From positions 1 through 64,000 of the forward strand of contig JBGZBY010000087.1 of the NCBI GenBank assembly GCA_041844915.1: a stretch of 64,000 nt of DNA. The letters run 5' to 3'. Positions 18,266 to 27,237 of the stretch are shown piece by piece. Every line of letters begins with the position of its first letter. Within the stretch, counting starts at the first letter, position 1. The stretch comes from W11650 sp041844915 (GTDB lineage: Bacteria; Bacillota; Clostridia; Lachnospirales; Vallitaleaceae). The position numbers and the translations under genes are program-made. Below the pieces are notes generated by a model, which saw only the letters and a program-made list of their open reading frames with translations, had not been told where the DNA came from and did no database searches.

Positions 18266-18294
18266 AAAATACCACTTTTAATAGGGAAAGTCAA
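18266..18294 (-). promoter_or_regulatory. Probable promoter of the EIIA gene
   Basis: On the minus strand, TTGACT (18294-18289) and TATTTT (18271-18266) are 17 bases apart, about 94 nt upstream of the EIIA start. Confidence 0.5.
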
Positions 18295-18357
18295 GGGAAT
18301 ATCGGATTCTTTTTTTGCTTCTTCAGAAAACATGTCATAGATTTCACAAGCATTTCA

Positions 18358-18385
18358 TTGACAAAAGGAGGAAAAGTGTTAAAAT
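18358..18385 (+). promoter_or_regulatory. Probable promoter of the MoxR/vWA pair
   Basis: A perfect TTGACA -35 (18358-18363) is followed, after 16 bases, by TAAAAT (18380-18385). The MoxR-like gene starts 28 nt downstream. Confidence 0.6.
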
Positions 18386-18412
18386 AATGCAGAGCAGGAA
18401 GAAAACACTAGG

Positions 18413-19360
18413 ATGACAGTGATAAGAGAAAAAAGGAAAACAGGGATGATCGAATTTTTAATAGAGCAGGGAATTCATGAGAGCTTAATAGAGGATATCA
18501 GAGCTTTTCGGCGATTTTATAGGGTGGCGGAGGAGGTCAAGGAAAGGATTCCGCAGCCGTATTATCGCTATTATGGCAGAGAGATATGGGAAATGGCGCT
18601 GGCAGCGCTGCTGGGTGGAGAGAACCTGCTTTTGACCGGCATGAAGGCCACCGGCAAGAATGTATTAGCAGAAAATTTAGCGGCAGTCTTTGGGCGGCCG
18701 CAGTGGACGACTTCATTTCATATCAATACCGATCACGGCGATTTGATTGGAACGGACACCTATACGGGTGGAGAGGTTCGCTTCCGGCCAGGAAGCATTT
18801 ATCAATGTGCGGTTTATGGCGGTTTCGGCGTGTTGGACGAGGTCAATATGGCAAAAAATGAAGCAATTGCAGCGCTTTATTCGGCACTTGACCACCGAAG
18901 ACAAATTGACGTGCCGGGCTATCATTCAATAAAGCTGCACGAAGCTGCCCGCTTTATCGGTACCATGAATTACGGCTATATCGGTACAAAGGAGCTGAAT
19001 GAAGCCTTTGCTTCCCGATTTATGGTAATCAGCATTCCGCCGATGACCGAGGAAAATATCAAAATCATTTTGCGAACAGAATTTCCTAGCTTAACAGAAG
19101 CGGCGGCAGAAATATTTGCCGGAATTTTTTTGGATTTACAGAAAAAATCCCTTCACTCTGAAATTTCAACGAAAGCCATAGATTTTAGAGGGCTGCTGGG
19201 GGGGCTTCAGGCAATAAAGCGAGGATTGGCTCCGCAGGCGGCAATGAAAATGGGGATTGTCGATAGAGCTTTTGACGAGTTTGAAAAGGAGCTGGTTCAG
19301 GATGTGATAGATTTGCGACTGCCGAAGAACAGCAGCGCAGCGGAGATGTTTCATAAATAA
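18413..19360 (+). CDS. MoxR-like AAA+ ATPase
   Basis: AAA+ ATPase of the MoxR/CbbQ type, which usually remodels a client protein together with a vWA partner. The nucleotide-binding loop reads TGMKATGKN, so the usual Ser/Thr after the lysine is Asn. Walker B and sensor regions are FGVLDEVNMAKNE and FIGTMNYGY, followed by an arginine-finger-like NEAFASRF. The length is 315 residues from ATG 18413; ATG 18446 is an alternative. The vWA gene follows about 215 nt downstream and is its likely partner. The client is unknown. Confidence 0.85.
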   Translation: MTVIREKRKTGMIEFLIEQGIHESLIEDIRAFRRFYRVAEEVKERIPQPYYRYYGREIWEMALAALLGGENLLLTGMKATGKNVLAENLAAVFGRPQWTTSFHINTDHGDLIGTDTYTGGEVRFRPGSIYQCAVYGGFGVLDEVNMAKNEAIAALYSALDHRRQIDVPGYHSIKLHEAARFIGTMNYGYIGTKELNEAFASRFMVISIPPMTEENIKIILRTEFPSLTEAAAEIFAGIFLDLQKKSLHSEISTKAIDFRGLLGGLQAIKRGLAPQAAMKMGIVDRAFDEFEKELVQDVIDLRLPKNSSAAEMFHK

Positions 19361-19381
19361 TTGTTTTATTAAAAGATCAGG

Positions 19382-19542
19382 AAATGAGCTGCGGCAGTCA
19401 GCGAGAAAGCATACCGCAGACAGGGCAAAGGCAGCAGGGGCGGAAATTTGCCGGAGAAAGGGATGGGAAAGCGGTCGGGAAATGGGCTATCGCAGTCAGC
19501 AGAAAGGCATACCGCAGGCAGAGGAAGGCGCAGCAGAGGCGG
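19382..19542 (+). repeat. Two-copy 98-nt direct repeat between the ATPase and vWA genes
   Basis: A segment starting AAATGAGCTGCGGCAGTCAG at 19382 recurs at 19480 as AAATGGGCTATCGCAGTCAG. Both continue with GAAAG-CATACCGCAG, a CAG/GGCAAAGG-like tract and GCAG-AGGCGG. About 62 nt are alignable, with a period of 98. It occupies most of the gap between the paired genes and encodes nothing convincing. Confidence 0.65.
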
Positions 19543-19575
19543 AGCTAAGGACAGAGCAAGGATAAGGGAAGCAAA

Positions 19576-21360
19576 ATGGAGAGAGCAGGAGCTAGGGAAC
19601 AGGCGGAATGTATAAAGGAAAGAAGTCAAAATATCTTTTGGACGGTGCAGGGAGATTATGAGAAAAAATTGCCGGAGCCGGTTTCCTTAAGGGAAATGGT
19701 CAAGGCCAAGCATGATGCGACCTTGTGGGGCGCTGTGCTTTTGTATGCCGATGCTTCGCTGATCGAAAGATTTATTGGTCATTTGGCGGAAAATCCCAAA
19801 TTTTATGACGCCTTTTGTCAGATTTTATGGATTGCCTTAGAGCAGTATTGTATGCCCAAGCTATATCTGGAAAGACCGGCAGTGGTGGCTTTGTTTTCGG
19901 CATATTATCAGGAGCTGGCGGCAGGCGAGGAGCTGCCCCAAAATGCCGCTCAAATCATAGAGCAGGCATATTACAAGGAAAAATTGGGAGAGCTTAGTTC
20001 AAAAGAGCTTTGGCTGAAGGCGCTCTTTCATGATATTTTTCAGGCGGCGCGCAGCGCGCGAGATACGGCGGAGCTGCTTGAGGCGATTGAAGCAATTTTT
20101 CCCTTATATTTTAAGAAAAAAAGCTGGATAGAGGAAGCGGCGGACAAGGAAGAAAATCAAGAAGCCTATCAGAAAATGCCAATCGGCTATCAGCCAGAGG
20201 ACAGCTTTTTTCGGAAGAAGCGGTCGGTCGTTGGCGCAGAGGTGGAGCAGCTAAAAATCGTTGATGCCGAGTTTAACCCGAACAGCTATAGGGGAAGGGC
20301 ATCAGAAAAGTATGTTGAAGCGGAACGGGAAAAGTTTGCCGGTTTGGCAGATTCGGCGCACAAGGGGAAGCAAACGGAGCTGGAGAAGGTGTGGCAGTTT
20401 TTTGGAGATCCGATTCTGCCCTTGTCAGAACTGGCGCAGATAGAGCAAAAAATCAGTACAGGACTGCATCGGCATAAAAAGTTGTATATCAGTGACGGAA
20501 GCTTTGCAGCAACGCAGAACGAATATCAGCTTCGTTTTTTAAGGGAACAGAGAATGCTAAATTTGGAATATTTAGAGGTGCATTATCACAGTTGCCGTCG
20601 CCACATTGAGAATTTACGGCTTCTGTTGATGAACGCGCTGCGGCCCGAGGCGCAGGAGGAAAGCTATCGCTCAAAGGATGGACGGCTTTTGGCGGGGCAG
20701 GTATGGCGGTCAGAAAGATTACAGGATCATAAAATATTTGAAAGACAAACAAAGCAGGAGATCGGAAATTTTGCTGTAGAGCTTTTGTTGGACGGAAGCG
20801 GCTCACAATGCGAAAGACAGGCACAAGTAGCTTTTCAAGGATATATTCTTGCGGAGGCGCTGAGCCTGTGCCGTATCCCTTGTCGGATTAGCAGCTATGC
20901 CACTTTTTTGGATTATACGATTTTGCGGCAATATAAGGATTATGATTCGCCGAGATCACAAAATGAAAGAATTTTTGATTTTTTTGGAACCGGCATGAAT
21001 CGCGACGGCTTCGCCCTTCGAGCAGTAGCGGAGCGATTGGAAAAGCGGCAGGAGGAAAATAAGATTTTGATTGTTTTGAGCGACGGTAAGCCCAATGACG
21101 TTAGGGTGTTTAAAAAAGCTGCCCAAAATCCGGAAGCAAAGGAGTATGCCGGCGACATTGCTGTCAATGACACAGCAAAGGAAGTGAGAAGGCTGCGATT
21201 AAAAGGGATTTCTGTGCTGGGTGTTTTTACTGGGAAGGAGGAAGACCTGTCGGCACAGCAAAGAATCTATGGCAAGGAATTTGCCTATATTAAAAAGCTG
21301 GATCAATTTTCCAAGATTGTTGGAGCTTATTTGAAAAAGGAGCTGCGTCGATTTTGGTGA
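19576..21360 (+). CDS. vWA-domain protein paired with MoxR-like ATPase
   Basis: A protein of 594 residues. The C-terminal part is a von Willebrand factor A domain with a MIDAS motif, LLLDGSGSQ (DxSxS), a Thr/Gly region FFGTGMNRDG and the late Asp in LIVLSDGKPND. The N-terminal ~390 residues are mostly helical with charged stretches and no membrane segment. The order ATPase then vWA matches NorQ-NorD and CbbQ-CbbO pairs, which activate metalloenzymes. No metalloenzyme client is adjacent, so the target is unknown. The ATG at 19576 has a weak ribosome binding site (AAGGGAAGC). Confidence 0.85.
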   Translation: MERAGAREQAECIKERSQNIFWTVQGDYEKKLPEPVSLREMVKAKHDATLWGAVLLYADASLIERFIGHLAENPKFYDAFCQILWIALEQYCMPKLYLERPAVVALFSAYYQELAAGEELPQNAAQIIEQAYYKEKLGELSSKELWLKALFHDIFQAARSARDTAELLEAIEAIFPLYFKKKSWIEEAADKEENQEAYQKMPIGYQPEDSFFRKKRSVVGAEVEQLKIVDAEFNPNSYRGRASEKYVEAEREKFAGLADSAHKGKQTELEKVWQFFGDPILPLSELAQIEQKISTGLHRHKKLYISDGSFAATQNEYQLRFLREQRMLNLEYLEVHYHSCRRHIENLRLLLMNALRPEAQEESYRSKDGRLLAGQVWRSERLQDHKIFERQTKQEIGNFAVELLLDGSGSQCERQAQVAFQGYILAEALSLCRIPCRISSYATFLDYTILRQYKDYDSPRSQNERIFDFFGTGMNRDGFALRAVAERLEKRQEENKILIVLSDGKPNDVRVFKKAAQNPEAKEYAGDIAVNDTAKEVRRLRLKGISVLGVFTGKEEDLSAQQRIYGKEFAYIKKLDQFSKIVGAYLKKELRRFW

Positions 21361-21436
21361 TGGTTCGGCATGGCAACTTGCTTGCTTTACAAAGTGAACC
21401 TTCGATATAGGCAAATGCAGTAAACCATCAGCAATA

Positions 21437-21488
21437 GTCTGCGTTTTCCCATACACAAACAATTGTGATATAGGAAAAAACGGCAGAC
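21437..21488 (+). terminator. Imperfect inverted repeat after the vWA gene
   Basis: GTCTGCGTTTTCCCATACACA (21437 on) pairs imperfectly with the segment ending GGCAGAC at 21488. It lies about 75 nt after the vWA stop and probably marks the transcript end. There is no clean T tract. Confidence 0.4.
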
Positions 21489-21565
21489 TACCAAAATAGA
21501 ATTTTATAGACAAGAGAAATTTGATGAAAAATGCAAAATTTTTAAATAAACAAAAAATATTGTTA

Positions 21566-21595
21566 TTGAAAAAGACGAAAAATATAAGGTAAAAT
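21566..21595 (+). promoter_or_regulatory. Possible promoter of the GH16 gene
   Basis: TTGAAA (21566-21571) and TAAAAT (21590-21595) are 18 bases apart. The start site would fall just before the shared 21-bp element at 21602. Confidence 0.4.
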
Positions 21596-21601
21596 AAAAG
21601 A

Positions 21602-21622
21602 AAATAGTATTTTTTCATAAAG
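21602..21622 (+). promoter_or_regulatory. Shared 21-bp element, copy 1
   Basis: The element AAATAGTATTTTTTCATAAA, with one more A in front, is identical to 25753-25773. A second shared block, AAAAATATTGTTATT, lies at 21553-21567 and at 25730-25744. Both sets sit directly upstream of transcription units of the glycan locus. They are candidate binding sites for the response regulator encoded at 23023. Confidence 0.5.
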
Positions 21623-21633
21623 GAGGATGTGCT

Positions 21634-22992
21634 ATGAAAACAAAAAATTTATTATACCTGATTTCAAGCTGTATAGTACTGTGGGCAGGACTCTGGGGAA
21701 CAATGTTGCAAGCAGAAGGGGAAGAATATCGGCCTTATATCGAAGGACAGGATACCTCGCAGTGGATATTGGATTTTCAGGAAGAATTTGACGGAGAGGA
21801 ATTAGATGACAGGAAATTTTCGGATGTTTACCTTCCGCATTGGTCAAGGGAAGAGCTGGTTAAGGCGAATTACAGCATGGGCGACGGTAAGATTCGATTG
21901 TTGATTGATCAATTTCAGCCGGGGTGGATGCCGAATACAAAGCAGCAAATTTCCAGTATCTAAACAGGAATGAGAGATGGGCTTCATATTTGGGACAGTT
22001 CAATTGATATTAGCGGACATTATCCGGCCATAAGCAATTATGGTACGAAATACGGTTATTTTGAGCTTCGAGCAAAAGCGCAAAAGGGCAGCGGCATTCA
22101 TAGCGCATGGTGGATGGTGGGAGATCAGCACCAGTATGATAAGTCGGCGGAGGTAGATATTTTTGAAATTTTAGGGAAGGATATTTATGATAATTCCAGT
22201 AAGGTTTGGGTAACGATTCATCCATGGTATGATACGGTGATTCGGAAGCAACGCCTGAATTACTGGGTAGATACGGATATTAGTGCAGATTATCATACCT
22301 ATGGCTTTGAGTGGCTGCCCACGGGTATGAAATGGTATTTTGACGGAAAATTAGTCAGAGAAACGAAACAATCTCCAGATTATAAGATGTATACGCTTTT
22401 AGGGATTTATCAGTCATGGGGAGGAATTTTTTCGTGGCAGGGGCCGGTAGACGAAAGCCAGCTTTATCCTAAGAGCTTTGATATTGATTATTTTCGAGTG
22501 TATAAAACCAGAGAGCTTTTGGAACAGCAGGCAGAGGAAGAACGGATTGCAATGAATTTTGCGACAGAACAGCCGGGAGCGGCGGCGATCTTTGGCGGGG
22601 ATTTTACATGGGATTGGTATCATCAGCCAGGACATTTAAATGATAGACGCATGGATTTGACCTTACAGAGTAAAGATGACATTGTTCTTCCTGTTCATAT
22701 TTATGCGGATTTTCCAGAACCTGCGCAGCTAAGCAGTATGACAATATACACGCATTATGGGCAAGGGCAGGGGATTACGGACTTTACTGTGGAATATCAG
22801 GAAGAAAATGGCGAATGGAAGGAAATTGCTCGGGTGGAGAATCATCAATGGCAGTCGAATTCATCTCAGATAGAGGAGTTAAAGGTTTCGTTTGACGATA
22901 GGATTGAAACGAGCGCATTGCGTATTAAGGTGTTAAAAGCAAATATGCAGTGGAGACATTTTGCTATTAATGAAATTGAGCTTTGGAAATAA
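21634..22992 (+). pseudogene. Secreted GH16 glucanase-like gene interrupted by an in-frame TAA
   Basis: The gene encodes a secreted family 16 glycoside hydrolase, but a TAA at 21961-21963 stops it at residue 109. The same frame continues to 22992. The first part has a signal peptide (about residues 1-27) and the start of the jelly-roll fold (FQEEFDGEELDD). The catalytic motif EVDIFE (ExDxxE) lies only in the second part. A C-terminal F5/8-type carbohydrate-binding-like domain follows (about the last 150 residues). ATG 21970 could restart translation, but it has almost no spaced ribosome binding site and would lack export. It is scored here as a broken gene. Readthrough, a strain-specific mutation or a sequencing error are alternatives. 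Confidence 0.8.
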
Positions 22993-23022
22993 ACCGATAG
23001 AGAGCAGGTCTAGGGGGCGGTC

Positions 23023-24291
23023 ATGATAAGGTGCTTGATTATTGATGATGATAAATTTGAAAGAGATGGACTGCGTTATATGATCAGTCAAATGGGACTT
23101 GCACTTGAGGTTTGTGATGTTCGAAATGGAAGATTAGGCTTAGAGAGTATGGAGAAGGGGCATTTTGATATCGTGATTACTGATATCAAAATGCCGGTTA
23201 TGGATGGGATTGTTTTTTTGGAGCGAGCCAAAGAACGTCATCCAGATGTTGTTTACATTATTTACAGCGGGCACAGTGATTTTGAGTACGCTAAAAAAGC
23301 AATTTCTCTTCAGGTGCTGGAATTTTTGGTAAAGCCGGTAACGGAGGAAGAGTTTGAAAGAGTGATGAACCGGGCTATGGATTTTGTCCGGCAAAGAAAG
23401 CAGCAGGCAGCGAGCGATATGCTGGAGTATTTACGAGAAAGGAGAACCTTCAAGGCGTTTCCCGGAATCGACGGCCAGCTGCTGCTGCTTTGGGGAGGAA
23501 AGAGCTTGAGAGAGAACTTTTCAAAGCTGGAAGAAGAAATGACTCTGCTGATATTAAACGAGCAGCATTATCTGGGCTACCGGAGCGTAGAAAAAAGCCG
23601 AAAAGAGCTGTTTTGGCGGGATTATGGGGTGCACGGCGGAATAATGGCAGAAATAAGCGGGGACTGGGAGAATGTCGTGAGAATTTACGAAAGAATGGAG
23701 ACCGCGCGGAAAGATGGCATTTTTCGGCGAGGCGTCGTGATAGAAGAAAGCATTTGCCGAAATCGCAGCTTGTGGAAGCCGGCGGAGGAAAATCTGTGGG
23801 AGGAGCAGCTGCTTTCGCATTTGAAAGATTGTAGCTTTTTGTGGAAGGATGGGATACATTTGACAGCTATGGCCATGGAGGAACAGGAATTTTTGACAGA
23901 GCAGATTCGGAAAGTGACCTTTATGGAGGAGTTGGAGGAGCTGATAGGCAGTTATAGAAAAAGAGAGCAGGATATGGTTGTCTATGAGATTAAGCATTAT
24001 ATCGGGGAGCATTATCAGGAGGAAATAACGGTAGATATGCTGGCAAAGGCAGTATATTTAACGCCCAGCTATCTTTGCACTATCTTCAAGAAGAATACCG
24101 GAACAACGCTGGTGCATTATTTGACGCAGTATCGGATAGAGCAGGCAATGGAGCTGCTTAAAAATGGAAAGCTGAAAACTGCGGAGATAGCGAAGCGAGT
24201 GGGTTATCATAATATTTCCTATTTCAACCTAGTATTTAAGGCAAGGACAGGGAAAACTCCCGGACAGTATAGGAAGGAGCAGGAACATTAA
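23023..24291 (+). CDS. AraC-type response regulator (YesN family)
   Basis: Transcriptional regulator of a two-component system. The receiver domain spans residues 1-120, with the phospho-acceptor D54 in VITDIKMPVMDG and the conserved Lys in LVKPVTEEEF. The last ~100 residues are two AraC helix-turn-helix motifs (MLAKAVYLTPSYLCTIFKK and EIAKRVGYHNISYFNLVFK). The length is 422 residues. The gene sits between the GH16 gene and its cognate kinase, so it probably activates the GH16 and transporter genes in response to an external glycan. Confidence 0.95.
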   Translation: MIRCLIIDDDKFERDGLRYMISQMGLALEVCDVRNGRLGLESMEKGHFDIVITDIKMPVMDGIVFLERAKERHPDVVYIIYSGHSDFEYAKKAISLQVLEFLVKPVTEEEFERVMNRAMDFVRQRKQQAASDMLEYLRERRTFKAFPGIDGQLLLLWGGKSLRENFSKLEEEMTLLILNEQHYLGYRSVEKSRKELFWRDYGVHGGIMAEISGDWENVVRIYERMETARKDGIFRRGVVIEESICRNRSLWKPAEENLWEEQLLSHLKDCSFLWKDGIHLTAMAMEEQEFLTEQIRKVTFMEELEELIGSYRKREQDMVVYEIKHYIGEHYQEEITVDMLAKAVYLTPSYLCTIFKKNTGTTLVHYLTQYRIEQAMELLKNGKLKTAEIAKRVGYHNISYFNLVFKARTGKTPGQYRKEQEH

Positions 24292-24307
24292 AACACAGAG
24301 GAAGAAA

Positions 24308-25750
24308 ATGCTGCTTCTGGCGGTAGTGGCGATTTTGTTGTGCATTGGAGGCTTGTCTTATCTTAATATACGAAGCCAAGCGGTTCGTCAGCTGGTGAAG
24401 GGATATCAGGATAAGGCTACAGAAGATATTGGCAATATAGAAGCCTTGATTATGAAAATAGAAAGGGAGCTGCATTATCTTTCCCGAAATCCGGTAGTGC
24501 AAAAAACCCTGCAAAATCGGTACAAAACCTATTTGGAGGCCAACAATGAAATTGCCAATCATGTGGAAACGCATTTTTGGTATTTGACTACCAGCATCAG
24601 CAGCGGAGTTAAAGAGATGGAGATAATTTCCTTTCGGGAAATGCCTCAGGTGGGGAATTTTATTTATGGGAAAAATCGATTAGAGAAATTCGCTTGGTAT
24701 GATACACTAAAAGAAGAAAAGCACCGACTTATTTATGCGGAAGGGAAAAAAGTGTATTTGGTTTATCCGATTTACCGTATACAAGCTTATGGTATACAGG
24801 AGATAGAAATGATCGGAGCCATTTGGGTAAGGCTGGATATAGAGTATTTATGGCAGAAAAAAAAGGATGGAGAAGCCATTTTGGGCTGGCAGTTAAAACA
24901 AGCAGAGGAGATTTTGCAAGAAAAAGGGAGCCTGACATCAGGACTTTTGGTGCAGGCGGAAAGTGAGGGAACGGGATTTCGTATTGCCTACGCGGTGGCT
25001 AGGCCGGCCTTGTTGGAGGGCGGTCTTGTTATGCTGATTTTGGTAGTATTTGGCGGTGTTGCTATTATTGTATTGTTTTTGCATTATACGGCGAAGATGA
25101 ACGAAGACTATGAAAAGATACTGGAGGAAAAGCGAAAACAGGAATATTTACAAGCAATGGTGCTGAAAGCGCAGATCAGTCCTCATTTTTTATACAATAT
25201 CATGTCCATGATCAATTGGAAAGCAAAGTACAGCGGACAGGAGGATATCAGCAGAATCTGCGTGGATCTGTCCAATTTTTATCGTACGGCGTTAAATCGA
25301 GGAAAAGAGGAAATTACCATAAAAGACGAACTTTTGAATATTGAGAGTTATTTGAAGCTGAAACAGCATTTAGTAGAGATTCCGTTTACTTATCAAATAG
25401 ATATAGAGCCAGACTGCGAATCGCTTAAAATCATCAATTTCATTTTGCAGCCCATTGTGGAAAACGCCATTCTTCACGGAATTGGGAAAAGGGAAGAAGG
25501 AGGGCGGATTCGGATTTCTGTTAAAAGAGAGGAAGAAGCTGTGCTGCTGGCAGTTTGGGATAATGGGCCGGAGTTGGTATCGAAGGAGGATTTTTTTGGG
25601 AATAAAAGCGGTTATGGCATTCATAATGTTAACAAGAGAATACAGCTGAAATATGGAGAGGATTATGGAATTTTCTTGAAAAATGATGAGAATGGAACAG
25701 AAGTAACCTTGAGAGTTGGCGTATTAACCAAAAATATTGTTATTATCTAA
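24308..25750 (+). CDS. Sensor histidine kinase (YesM family)
   Basis: Membrane sensor kinase partner of the preceding regulator. It has an N-terminal membrane helix from residue 1 to about 20, an extracytoplasmic sensor of about 210 residues, and a second helix near 237-257. The His_kinase domain has H293 in QISPHFLYN. The ATPase domain has an N box in VENAILHGIG, then WDNGPEL and GYGIHNVNKRI. GAGG lies 6 nt before the ATG at 24308. The N-terminus is unusually short before the first helix, and the frame is open upstream through an ATT codon. The final codons overlap a regulatory block shared with the GH16 promoter region. Confidence 0.94.
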   Translation: MLLLAVVAILLCIGGLSYLNIRSQAVRQLVKGYQDKATEDIGNIEALIMKIERELHYLSRNPVVQKTLQNRYKTYLEANNEIANHVETHFWYLTTSISSGVKEMEIISFREMPQVGNFIYGKNRLEKFAWYDTLKEEKHRLIYAEGKKVYLVYPIYRIQAYGIQEIEMIGAIWVRLDIEYLWQKKKDGEAILGWQLKQAEEILQEKGSLTSGLLVQAESEGTGFRIAYAVARPALLEGGLVMLILVVFGGVAIIVLFLHYTAKMNEDYEKILEEKRKQEYLQAMVLKAQISPHFLYNIMSMINWKAKYSGQEDISRICVDLSNFYRTALNRGKEEITIKDELLNIESYLKLKQHLVEIPFTYQIDIEPDCESLKIINFILQPIVENAILHGIGKREEGGRIRISVKREEEAVLLAVWDNGPELVSKEDFFGNKSGYGIHNVNKRIQLKYGEDYGIFLKNDENGTEVTLRVGVLTKNIVII

Positions 25751-25752
25751 AA

Positions 25753-25773
25753 AAAATAGTATTTTTTCATAAA
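25753..25773 (+). promoter_or_regulatory. Shared 21-bp element, copy 2
   Basis: Identical to 21602-21622. Here it overlaps the -35 hexamer of the binding-protein promoter, the usual place for an activator that contacts RNA polymerase. Confidence 0.5.
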
Positions 25774-25792
25774 AAAATTTGTGGCATACTAT
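25764..25792 (+). promoter_or_regulatory. Probable promoter of the sugar ABC operon
   Basis: A poor -35, TTTTCA (25764-25769), and TACTAT (25787-25792) are 17 bases apart, 28 nt before the start codon. The weak -35 and the overlapping shared element suggest activator dependence. Confidence 0.5.
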
Positions 25793-25819
25793 GATTACAA
25801 ATGAAGGGAGGATACTGTT

Positions 25820-27076
25820 ATGAAAAAAACAAGAATCATTGCAATTGTATTAGCGCTGCTGATGCTGGTCGGCTGTGGGAATACCGCAGGAGAAAAAAAG
25901 GGCACAGAGGCAAATGAGAAGGTAAAGGTAAGGATGATGTACTGGAACAAGGAAGAAACGATGAAGGCATTCCTTGATCTGGCAAAGGAAAAATTGCCGA
26001 ATATTGACATTGAGTTTAATTTTGTGGCAGTTGGTCAGTTTGACGGAACCCTGGAAACTCAATTGCAGGCGGGAGAAGGGCCTGATATTATTCCGGCGGG
26101 AGAGAAGGAAACCTATATTAAAGCTGGATATTTAGTAGACCTGACAGATCAGGACTTTATCAAGAACTATTCCAAGGCCTCGCTGGCTGCGATTGCACAT
26201 GAAGGAAAGGTGTACGGTGTGCCGGGAATTTCTTGGTATGAAGGAATCTTCTATAACAAAGAAATTTTTGAGGCAAATGGGATTGAGATTCCCAAGACCT
26301 TTGATGAAATGATGGCAATTCATAAAAAATTAAAGGATGCCGGCATCAATCCACAGGCTTGGGGCGCGAAATCGTGGGAGCCGTTAGCAAAGAGTCCGCT
26401 GGGATTGGCGATAGTGGATTATTTGCAGACAGAAGAAGGCAGGAGCTTTGACGGTCTTATTCGCGATGGAGAAGGGAAGTTTAGCGGTTCTAAGCTGCAA
26501 GGGATTTTTGAAACTTGGACGCAGTATATGAAAGACGGATATATTACACCCGATATGCTTCAAATTGACTATGATACGGCATTGAAGGAATTTGCGACAG
26601 GTAAGGCTGCAATGTGGGAAAGCGGTCCTTGGTCGGTAAATGCAATTTTGGAAACCAATCCGGACTTGAAGTTTGATATGATGCCCTTTGTAGGAACCAA
26701 GGAGGGCAATGAATACCTGATTGGCGGTCCGGGAGTTACTTATGGAGTGAACGCCAATTCTGATAAAAAAGACGCGGCGATGGAAGTCATTAAGCTGATG
26801 GCGACGCCGGAAGGACAAAAAGCGTTGTGCGCAGGTTCGCCCGGAAGCGGTTCTTTTTATGAGGGCGCAGGAATCGAGCTGCCGGAGCAGTTTGCAGGCG
26901 TAAAAAATGTTTTGGATAAAGGAAGCGTATACTGCCCATGGTTTGTATGGAAAAATACATGCAATGAAACGCTTGGCAAAGGCATGCAAGAGGTTCTTCA
27001 GGGGAATATGACGGTTGAGCAAGTGCTCCAGAGCATGGACCAAAAGGTAGAAGAACAGAAAATGCAGAAGCAATAG
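25820..27076 (+). CDS. Extracellular sugar-binding lipoprotein (ABC transporter)
   Basis: Substrate-binding protein of a family 1 carbohydrate ABC transporter. The lipobox LVGC places the acylated cysteine at C19. The mature part has KVRMMYWNKEE at its start, an EGPDII segment, ISWYEGIFYNKEIFEANGI, and a C-terminal VIKLMATPEGQKAL typical of the family. The length is 418 residues. AGGGAGG precedes the ATG. The ligand is probably an oligosaccharide released by the GH16-type enzyme, which is an inference from the locus. Confidence 0.94.
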   Translation: MKKTRIIAIVLALLMLVGCGNTAGEKKGTEANEKVKVRMMYWNKEETMKAFLDLAKEKLPNIDIEFNFVAVGQFDGTLETQLQAGEGPDIIPAGEKETYIKAGYLVDLTDQDFIKNYSKASLAAIAHEGKVYGVPGISWYEGIFYNKEIFEANGIEIPKTFDEMMAIHKKLKDAGINPQAWGAKSWEPLAKSPLGLAIVDYLQTEEGRSFDGLIRDGEGKFSGSKLQGIFETWTQYMKDGYITPDMLQIDYDTALKEFATGKAAMWESGPWSVNAILETNPDLKFDMMPFVGTKEGNEYLIGGPGVTYGVNANSDKKDAAMEVIKLMATPEGQKALCAGSPGSGSFYEGAGIELPEQFAGVKNVLDKGSVYCPWFVWKNTCNETLGKGMQEVLQGNMTVEQVLQSMDQKVEEQKMQKQ

Positions 27077-27102
27077 GCAGGAAAAAGGAAAATGTAGACT
27101 TT

Positions 27103-27135
27103 GCCCCGGGACAGGCTTCCGGGGTATTTCTTTAC
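27103..27135 (+). terminator. Partial terminator between binding protein and permeases
   Basis: CCCCGG (27104-27109) pairs with CCGGGG (27119-27124), followed by TATTTCTTT. Such hairpins often lower permease expression relative to the binding protein. Confidence 0.6.
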
Positions 27136-27237
27136 TTATCGCAAGGAAGCGAGTCGTGTCTGCAATAAAGCTGTACGAAGCATTTAGAAAGAGATACGAT
27201 GGATTTTCTTATGAACGGAAGACGAGGAGCTGTAGAC

